Shown here: positions 58,272-64,000 of the stretch, in pieces
Position numbering within the stretch: the first letter of the stretch is position 1
Layout of the letters: every line of letters starts with the position of its first letter
Source of the DNA: a virus
Direction: 5' to 3' (one strand)
Length of the DNA: 64,000 nt
IMG/VR virus record: IMGVR_UViG_3300022700_000179
Location: 41,714-105,713 of that record
The notes under the pieces: generated by a model
Database searches by the model: none
Told to the model about the DNA's origin: nothing
What the model saw: only the letters and a program-made list of their open reading frames with translations
Made by a program: the position numbers and the translations under genes

Positions 58272-58570
58272 CCTTGTTCCTCCGCGGCTGTCAGCCATTT
58301 TACTAACATGTCGTCACTCTCCGCCATGCTAGCATAGGCAGTTAATTTCCACAGATTCTTATCGTAGTTATAAACGCACTTTAGAAAGGGCCCCAGGATA
58401 ATTCCGTCCGGGCCCTCCAATCGAAGTTCGCCGTGAGGCATCACGGTGGAAGGTATTATTAACTCTCTAGTTAGCTTAACTAAATTTGAGGAACCGTGAA
58501 CTCCTACAAAGCGGACGATCTCCAACCGATGGTGTTCTTTTGCGGTATAGGTAGTCATGCTATTGATCAC
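58247..58570 (-). CDS. Hypothetical protein
   Basis: 107 residues. First half mixed, contains LRLEGPDGIILGPFLK; helical C-terminus. Overlaps both neighbours. Confidence 0.68.
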   Translation of the reverse strand: MINSMTTYTAKEHHRLEIVRFVGVHGSSNLVKLTRELIIPSTVMPHGELRLEGPDGIILGPFLKCVYNYDKNLWKLTAYASMAESDDMLVKWLTAAEEQGWIVEKEK

Positions 58571-58935
58571 TCCTTCTGTTTCTCTGCGGTGTCGGAACTA
58601 CTGTCCTCATAGGTGGTACTATAGGCGAGCCTGACGGGATGATCTTTCTTCGGTCGCTCTGAGCGGCCTTCTAGAAAAGCGATTCTCCTTTCCACCCGAA
58701 GAATCTTCTTCCGTAGAACAGACTCTTCCTTCAGCTGCCTATTCTCAAACTTTAGCAAGGAAAGGTATAAGAACCCAAGGTAACACACCGTAAAGAGAAG
58801 CGCATGTACTGCGGTGAATTCAGGAAGTCCTAGAGGTACCCGGAGGTAAAGGTATCCCAGCAACAAAATAAGAATACCATAGCTAAAAACGTCACGAGGC
58901 CTGAGGCACTCCCTAATTCGGGCCAAATGCTTCAC
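58567..58935 (-). CDS. Membrane protein with coiled coil
   Basis: 122 residues. Two transmembrane helices (FSYGILILLLGYLYL, ALLFTVCYLGFLYLSL) then a charged coiled coil and a disordered tail. Overlaps the next gene (ATGA). Confidence 0.68.
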   Translation of the reverse strand: MKHLARIRECLRPRDVFSYGILILLLGYLYLRVPLGLPEFTAVHALLFTVCYLGFLYLSLLKFENRQLKEESVLRKKILRVERRIAFLEGRSERPKKDHPVRLAYSTTYEDSSSDTAEKQKE

Positions 58936-58947
58936 TGAACACCTTCC

Positions 58948-59088
58948 TCATGGGTGCCATGGAGCCAATGCCATCGTAGCCGTACCCGCAGCAGCTCCCA
59001 ACCAACCATCGCCAGTTGAGAAGTAAACAGCAATACCTACAAATATAAACGAGGCTATATTAACGATTGCTGGTACAAAATTGTTCAT
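58948..59088 (-). CDS. Small membrane protein
   Basis: 46 residues, with AAGGA upstream. Two hydrophobic segments (IVNIASFIFVGIAVYF and WLGAAAGTATMALAP). No family. It lies close downstream of the orotate phosphoribosyltransferase gene. Confidence 0.65.
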   Translation of the reverse strand: MNNFVPAIVNIASFIFVGIAVYFSTGDGWLGAAAGTATMALAPWHP

Positions 59089-59101
59089 GATCCATTTCCT
59101 T

Positions 59102-59785
59102 TTAGGAGGTAAGGTCGTCCCAGTTAGTTTTTGGTCGTACCGCCTTACTACCCTCTTTACAAAGAGGACAGCTTTTCTCTTTCCAAGTTGGAAGTCGTTC
59201 GGACACTAAACTTAAAACGGCCCTTCCACCTAGGGTGTTTTTACCAGATCGGTTAACGAAAACCCCAACAAAAGAGGCGACTGTAGCTCCGGTTTCCTTG
59301 ACTGCGTCTATAGTTAGTTGGGTCGTTTCTCCGGTGGTCAATACGTCTTCTACTACCAAAACGCGATCCTGTTTCGTAAGTTCGAACCGTTTCAGTTTCA
59401 TGCTTTTGGAACCACGTTTTGACTGCGGTTCTGTAAACATTGATTTAACGGTACGAGAACCGTCGTTGGTACCATATCCAAAAAGGCCGTGAATGTGTGA
59501 CGCCACAACGTGCGCTATGGCGACCGCTCCCATAGCACTACCAACCACAGCCGTTGGAGGACTACATACACCAAGCCGATCGGCAAGCACAGCGGTAACG
59601 AGATCGAAGCAAGCTTCATTAAGCAGCAAAGGGTGCTCCAGAAGCTTACTAGTATTGATGAAGCCGTTACTGTGCCTCCCACTAGTTAAAAGGGCGTGGG
59701 GCTTTTTTGGGTTCCCGCCGTGGATCCAGAGAGCCCCGACACGCTTCAGTTCATCTCTCCACTTAACCTCTAATTGAACACTCAT
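59102..59785 (-). CDS. pyrE: Orotate phosphoribosyltransferase
   Basis: 227 residues. Transfers ribose-5-phosphate from PRPP to orotate, the fifth pyrimidine step. LLTSGRHSNGFINTSKLLE is the orotate-binding N-terminus; VLVVEDVLTTGETTQ is the PRPP-binding loop; the C-terminal CPLCKEGSKAVRPKTNW is found in some bacterial PyrE. A pyrE gene in a phage is uncommon and would raise pyrimidine supply. Confidence 0.85.
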   Translation of the reverse strand: MSVQLEVKWRDELKRVGALWIHGGNPKKPHALLTSGRHSNGFINTSKLLEHPLLLNEACFDLVTAVLADRLGVCSPPTAVVGSAMGAVAIAHVVASHIHGLFGYGTNDGSRTVKSMFTEPQSKRGSKSMKLKRFELTKQDRVLVVEDVLTTGETTQLTIDAVKETGATVASFVGVFVNRSGKNTLGGRAVLSLVSERLPTWKEKSCPLCKEGSKAVRPKTNWDDLTS

Positions 59786-59941
59786 GGGTGGTACTCCACA
59801 TTTTAGTTTGGTGTCGTTCTATGCTTTGGGCACTGCACTAACTTAGGTTTTACTTAAACCCAGTTTTTTCGAACCTTTGCGATAGTTCAATAACTGGAAG
59901 ACCTGTCATACGCATTGGCCACCTCGGTAGTCAGCCGCATC

Positions 59942-60121
59942 TCAATCAATGGTTTCTGGTTTCCACCTTTCTAGTACTTCGATCACAACATCTGCAATGG
60001 TTTTGTTGGTATCGTCTCTAGAATTGACTTCAATATACTCTGGACAGTTGATCTCCATCCACGCAGCAATGCGCTTAAACTGCTCTTCATAATAAGTCAG
60101 CAATTGAACTTGATCATCCAT
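59942..60121 (-). CDS. Hypothetical small protein
   Basis: 59 residues from the ATG at 60121 (AGGAG upstream), reading MDDQVQLLTYYEEQFKRI; mostly helical. A longer start would overlap the next gene. Upstream of it is a 20-base gap. Confidence 0.65.
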   Translation of the reverse strand: MDDQVQLLTYYEEQFKRIAAWMEINCPEYIEVNSRDDTNKTIADVVIEVLERWKPETID

Positions 60122-60140
60122 GTTAGGTTCTCCTGTAAGG

Positions 60141-60449
60141 TTAGGGCATACAATAATACCCATCTATCACTGTTATTGATCCAAAGTCTTCTTGGTTAGA
60201 TGGAAAAATGATTGAAAGCCCACAGGTACGATCTCCAAAGTGGTCTTCTAGTGATTTGAGATCTTCTAGGGTTTCTGCCGACACGATCCACGCGTACAGG
60301 TCACCGTCCCATGAACAATTTGGAGCTTCCGCGAATAACCTGTACTCACGGTAACCACAACCAGAGGGATTCCTCGGTCCCTGCAAATCCCGTTCGACGG
60401 ACTCTTTTGAGATGCGAGGGCAGTACGCACTATCGAGAATGAACTTCAT
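60141..60449 (-). CDS. Hypothetical protein
   Basis: 102 residues from the ATG at 60449; a TTG at 60524 with a closer AAAAGGAG is an alternative. Contains CPRISKESVERDLQGPRNPSGCGYREYRLF and AWIVSAETLEDLKSLEDHFGD. Mixed alpha/beta, no family recognised. Confidence 0.62.
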   Translation of the reverse strand: MKFILDSAYCPRISKESVERDLQGPRNPSGCGYREYRLFAEAPNCSWDGDLYAWIVSAETLEDLKSLEDHFGDRTCGLSIIFPSNQEDFGSITVIDGYYCMP

Positions 60450-60533
60450 GGCTTTGCGCTCCCTTCCTTCAATGATTGTTTCGACGCCAGACAAAACTCC
60501 GCTTCTGCCCTGTAACTTGCCCAAGGTCTCCTT

Positions 60534-61445
60534 TTAAGATTCATCATCGAAGAATACATCCGGAGTAAACAAACTTCGGAATCCGCTGGCTCTCTTATGT
60601 CCCCCTCCACCGAACTTTTTGGCTATTTTGGAGACGTCACACTGCTCTGTGTCTGAACGTAGCTGGTACACGTACTTACCGCTTTTGTCTACGCTATATA
60701 TACATGCGAAGTCAATGTCTTCGTCCCGTATTAGTCTGTGCCCTATATCAGATGCAAACAACGGGGAGTTTACTAGAGCGACCCTTAATATTTTGTCGTC
60801 GGATAAGTAGGTACCTTTACGGTGCAGTGAGAGTAACCAATTTATATCCTGTTTCTGTCGCCGTAGTATAGCTTCGCCTTCTGTAATAATTTCGTCAAAG
60901 TCTGTAGTGCCCTGCACTGACTGATGTGGAAATCTCTGCGCAATTCTATACCAAGCATCGATAGTTTTAGGGAAGCTTCTAAGCCACGCGGTTACCTCTT
61001 CTGTATGCTCCAGTTCATTAGTCCAAAGATCTCTATCTTGTACGTAACGACTTAAAAGGTCTAATCGATCCATTAAATCCGGATCCTTGGATAGTGGTCC
61101 CACCATTTTTGCGTCTTGTGTCACGTAGTCAAACGCCATCCGTGCGCCGCTTCGCTGCATGTCGAAATGTGCGAATGGCAGTCCTTTACATGCCTGCTCC
61201 GCGCTTTTGTGATGGTCTAGTAGAACTAGTTTAGTAGCAAGATCATCTATCCTCTTCAGCACTTCGCGTGGGTAAGAAAAATCCACAATGAAAACTGCGC
61301 GGTTCTCAAATATTTCGTCCGGTGGCACAGCGTCACCATGTTCTGCTGGAATCAACTCGGCTTGCTTGTCAGTAGCAAGCCAGAAGGTCAAGGCCCCACA
61401 AATACCATCTTCGTCATCATGATGCACTATAAGTGGACTACGCAT
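60534..61445 (-). CDS. DHH-family phosphoesterase
   Basis: 303 residues. DHH-family enzymes hydrolyse oligonucleotides or cyclic dinucleotides with two metals. Motifs in order: HHDDEDG (8-14), VDFSY, LLDHHKSA (the DHH), DMQRSGARMAFDYV, YVQDRDLW and the C-terminal DHHA1 signature GGGGHKRASGF. The first His-Asp group replaces the usual D-x-D-G-x-x-S with HDDEDG. Substrate could be short RNA or a signalling dinucleotide. Confidence 0.85.
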   Translation of the reverse strand: MRSPLIVHHDDEDGICGALTFWLATDKQAELIPAEHGDAVPPDEIFENRAVFIVDFSYPREVLKRIDDLATKLVLLDHHKSAEQACKGLPFAHFDMQRSGARMAFDYVTQDAKMVGPLSKDPDLMDRLDLLSRYVQDRDLWTNELEHTEEVTAWLRSFPKTIDAWYRIAQRFPHQSVQGTTDFDEIITEGEAILRRQKQDINWLLSLHRKGTYLSDDKILRVALVNSPLFASDIGHRLIRDEDIDFACIYSVDKSGKYVYQLRSDTEQCDVSKIAKKFGGGGHKRASGFRSLFTPDVFFDDES

Positions 61446-61758
61446 TAGTTCTCTCCTTTAAGTCGAGGTTATTAAACACCCCGTTTCTATCCTTTACCAC
61501 TCTCAGCCTGCCTTTTTCTACTAGGTCTAATATTGCAGTGAACTCGGATGTATGAGTATAGCAAATTGGTCCAGTCCACAAAAGAGTGTCATTCGGTCTT
61601 TGTATAATGACTTTGGTATTGGGTAGCCTTTCAGCTGACGTGCTAGTAGGGAGTGCTACTGCAAAGTCTGCTCGTTCCAACTTTCCGTCAACCTTTTCTT
61701 TGTTGGCTGGGCTACTTAAGTTAATTACTTCCAAGTTTGTGGGCTTTACTCCCATCAT
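61438..61758 (-). CDS. Hypothetical protein
   Basis: 106 residues. Beta-like (TKVIIQRPNDTLLWTGPICYTH). Overlaps the neighbours on both sides. Confidence 0.65.
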   Translation of the reverse strand: MMGVKPTNLEVINLSSPANKEKVDGKLERADFAVALPTSTSAERLPNTKVIIQRPNDTLLWTGPICYTHTSEFTAILDLVEKGRLRVVKDRNGVFNNLDLKERTNA

Positions 61759-62992
61759 TTTTTTTGTTTAGTCGCTCGTTGCGGTAGAGTAAATGTACTT
61801 TTTGATTATTGATCGCTTCAAGCGTCTTTATCCACTCTGGGTTGTTGCTTGGCGTACCCCAAACTAACATTTTCCCCTTTCTGGGTATTTTTGCCTTGTA
61901 AACAGTGATCCTTTTTGGTTGTAGGTTAGACACAGCAAGCGTTACATTAGACCCCCTACCATAGATGGCTGACTTGTCATTAGACGTATATACTTTACGT
62001 ACTACGGGGCGTGGTAGGTCAAGCTCGGCTAACACACCAAAGTCGTCGATCTGCACTTCTATACTTTGTCTTTTGTTGTCTGCCAAAATGTCTTCTACTG
62101 CCATAATAACGTTCTTGGTTAGTGTCCCTCCCAACGCTAAACGACCACCCGGTGCAACTTCAAGATCTGTCAATGGTCCCAACGTATTTATATAGCTGTT
62201 GCAGTCGTATCTTATAGGACCGGATGCGTTACGTAGAACTATGTGTGCTCTTGTATTTATTTGCGTCAGCTCCGTAGGATTACCACAAGAAAATTCGTCA
62301 TTATACGTTTGTATGTACGGTGCGTCTAATCTTCTGTCGAGTGCCTCGGTCTTTCCTTTAACAATAGCTAACTGGCATGTTTTTAGTGCATGACTTAGTC
62401 CATCTGGGTTGTAGTTACTGTAGAAGTATCCTCTTGGTGGTATTAACATATGGGCCAGTTCTATTGACCGACTTTTAGATGGGTTCCAGAATATAAAAGA
62501 ATAATCACCACCGTTTCTATGATCTAGGGTTTGCGTCACAAGAAAGCCCTTAGTTGTGCCGACTTCGGGTTTGTCACCGCTACAGTCTATTGGGGGATCG
62601 TTTTTACGTGTGGCTTTTACGACCGCTTTACTTTCACGCATCTGTACGCCGTCACTTTTGTTTTGTACCGGAATATTGTCTACAGTGGTACCTTCATTGT
62701 TTACGATAAATATTCTACCAGCTCGCACCTCCAGATGAATAGGTACAGTAGATTGCTGCATGGTAAACACATCGATCGTGACGACCAAAAAGTTTTTCGC
62801 ATTATTATTTGGAGGTGGGCCTAAAACTGTTACTGTACCGGGCAAGGTTACCCTCTCTTTACAAAAGTTCACGTACTGATTTTTATCAGACATATTCCAT
62901 TTTTGTAAAGAGTACGAGCAGCACTCAACTGTGTATTCGCGGTAGGTGGGATTGATGGAATGGTCTTGTGAATAGACTACCTTGACGATCAT
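61721..62992 (-). CDS. Large beta-rich protein of unknown function
   Basis: 423 residues. Alternating Val/Thr/Gly with many beta strands; N-terminus IVKVVYSQDHSI, a segment FLVVTIDVFTMQQSTVPIHLEVRAG and SFIFWNPSKSRSIELAHML. Could be a virion or receptor-associated protein, but no family is recognised. It is preceded by paired hairpin repeats. Confidence 0.7.
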   Translation of the reverse strand: MIVKVVYSQDHSINPTYREYTVECCSYSLQKWNMSDKNQYVNFCKERVTLPGTVTVLGPPPNNNAKNFLVVTIDVFTMQQSTVPIHLEVRAGRIFIVNNEGTTVDNIPVQNKSDGVQMRESKAVVKATRKNDPPIDCSGDKPEVGTTKGFLVTQTLDHRNGGDYSFIFWNPSKSRSIELAHMLIPPRGYFYSNYNPDGLSHALKTCQLAIVKGKTEALDRRLDAPYIQTYNDEFSCGNPTELTQINTRAHIVLRNASGPIRYDCNSYINTLGPLTDLEVAPGGRLALGGTLTKNVIMAVEDILADNKRQSIEVQIDDFGVLAELDLPRPVVRKVYTSNDKSAIYGRGSNVTLAVSNLQPKRITVYKAKIPRKGKMLVWGTPSNNPEWIKTLEAINNQKVHLLYRNERLNKKNDGSKAHKLGSN

Positions 62993-63010
62993 ATTTTACC
63001 TGCCTTTCTT

Positions 63011-63067
63011 GGGGAGGGTATACACCACTCCCATGTCCGTTTGGGAGGGTATAAAACACCGCTCCCC
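63011..63067 (-). repeat. Paired hairpin repeats in a leftward leader
   Basis: Two similar imperfect palindromes, GGGGAGGGTATACACCACTCCC (63011-63032) and its relative at 63043-63067, each with a GGGAG/CTCCC stem. Reading leftward each also contains TATACC, so they may be twin operators or RNA hairpins of the gene at 62992. Confidence 0.6.
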
Positions 63068-63131
63068 GTATCAACCAACGTGTGGTTCCTTTTACGAGTT
63101 TACAGTTACCTCCTCAAAACATGGAACTTGT

Positions 63132-63383
63132 TCAGGGTTCGGTGTCAAAATGCACACCGGTAATCTCGTAGGGAAATCTACGGTTGAAGTCGGCGTAGTT
63201 TGTACGACGCGTTCTTACCATTGTTGTGTTACGTGCAATTAACTGAAAAGAAAGGGTCTTTTCCTGATTAATCTCCTCAGTTGGCCATATTGGTAAATAG
63301 TGTGCTGTGTCCCCCTCTACTCTAAATAGAAGAACTAACTCTTGATCGTCATTAGTATATAGCTTATATTTCTGGCTGGTCAA
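63132..63383 (-). CDS. Hypothetical protein
   Basis: 83 residues, beta-rich start (KYKLYTNDDQELVLLFRVEG). No known family. Followed leftward by a 139-base gap. Confidence 0.68.
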   Translation of the reverse strand: MTSQKYKLYTNDDQELVLLFRVEGDTAHYLPIWPTEEINQEKTLSFQLIARNTTMVRTRRTNYADFNRRFPYEITGVHFDTEP

Positions 63384-63394
63384 AACTTTACTCC

Positions 63395-63985
63395 CTATGC
63401 AACGTGGTCTTCTACCTCATACAGAAATCTGGTGCCGGGCAACAGCGCCCTATTGACACTCGTACTTTGAATAAAAGCAGTAAATCCAGCAAGAGGTCCG
63501 GGCCTGAGCTTGACATTCGACCCTTTGTCCATTGGCGGAAGGCCAATCATAGTACGTGCGTCGTTTCCGGAGAACATAGCCCCCGTTTCGTTATCCAGCA
63601 GCACTACTTCTTTATAGGGCTGTACTTCTACTGTTTTGGTAAACTCGTAAAATCCACGACCCTTTGCGAACTTTAGCCCATTAGCCTCTGCGAACTTCTT
63701 TATTGGGGTTTTTTCAGCTACGCTTAGTACCTGAAACCTGCTTGGGTGTACTGGTTCGAGTTTACTGACATCTATATCTGATTTTGCGGACAGTGCCGTA
63801 TACACCCGCTTTGCCGCACTGGACGTGGACCAAGTTTTCCCAATGCTGCGGATCTCACGGGGCTTACGGCCGGCTAGTTTGTCGATGTTGTGGCCTACTA
63901 CATCAGTAAGTCTTCCCTTACGTTCAACCGTCTTCTCAAAAGTAAACAGGGCTTCATCGCTCTTTTGCTTGTAGCAAATAGCCAT
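63395..63985 (-). CDS. Hypothetical protein, possibly truncated by the window
   Basis: 196 residues if started at the ATG at 63985; no ribosome site is visible and the frame stays open to the right edge, so the true start may be outside. Mixed alpha/beta with a FYEFTKTVEVQPYKEVVLLD segment. No family recognised. Confidence 0.62.
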   Translation of the reverse strand: MAICYKQKSDEALFTFEKTVERKGRLTDVVGHNIDKLAGRKPREIRSIGKTWSTSSAAKRVYTALSAKSDIDVSKLEPVHPSRFQVLSVAEKTPIKKFAEANGLKFAKGRGFYEFTKTVEVQPYKEVVLLDNETGAMFSGNDARTMIGLPPMDKGSNVKLRPGPLAGFTAFIQSTSVNRALLPGTRFLYEVEDHVA

Positions 63986-64000
63986 AATGAGGTCGACGAT

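Noticed and set aside
1-64000. Stop-codon reassignment (TAG or TGA recoded)
   Set aside because: TAG, TAA and TGA all end genes cleanly with the next gene overlapping or following directly.
1-64000. Insertion sequence, integrase or attachment site
   Set aside because: No transposase or integrase gene and no long terminal repeats were seen.

Overview
The window is part of a large tailed double-stranded DNA bacteriophage genome, most likely an environmental phage with a HK97-type head. It holds a large terminase subunit, portal, prohead protease, scaffold-like protein and major capsid protein, densely packed genes with ATGA/TAATG overlaps, and almost no bacterial housekeeping genes. I cannot name the host. 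No tail, DNA polymerase or integrase gene lies in the window.

Layout. (1) 1-4.9 kb: the 3' end of a Ro60/TROVE-type protein gene, one isolated leftward gene, a strongly terminated monocistronic gene, and a run that includes a nucleotidyltransferase-fold protein and a possible small terminase. (2) 5.0-6.6 kb: an exported lysozyme/transglycosylase-like protein and a membrane coiled-coil protein, a possible lysis pair. (3) 6.6-22.3 kb: terminase, portal, scaffold-like protein, prohead protease, decoration-like protein and major capsid protein, with three strong hairpin terminators and structured leaders. (4) 22.4-31.7 kb: unusual multidomain proteins that probably belong to the virion. (5) 31.7-34.1 kb: a promoter-driven sigma-like protein and a degenerate exonuclease fold. 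(6) 34.1-64 kb: about 70 small leftward genes on the opposite strand. These include nucleotide metabolism (thymidylate kinase, MazG-like, orotate phosphoribosyltransferase), an HNH nuclease, a PD-(D/E)XK-like protein, a ClpP-like protease, a DHH phosphoesterase, many zinc-ribbon proteins and many small membrane proteins.

The main unexplained signal is a short peptide motif, roughly I-x-Y-K-G-x-x-Y-V-L-A. I count 20 copies in 12 different rightward proteins, all between 13.2 and 30.4 kb, i.e. only around the scaffold, protease and capsid genes. It often sits just after the start Met and recurs between domains of larger proteins. I propose it is a head-targeting or maturation-protease tag that packages a set of cargo proteins, one of which carries an RNA cyclic-phosphate (cREC-like) domain. 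This is inference. Two further domains are also shared between proteins of the same region.

Other notable items are sequence elements shared by the leaders of the scaffold and decoration/capsid operons, an 18-base promoter-like element present twice, a leftward reading frame that looks like three genes fused in frame with their ribosome binding sites intact, and several recent-looking small-gene duplications.
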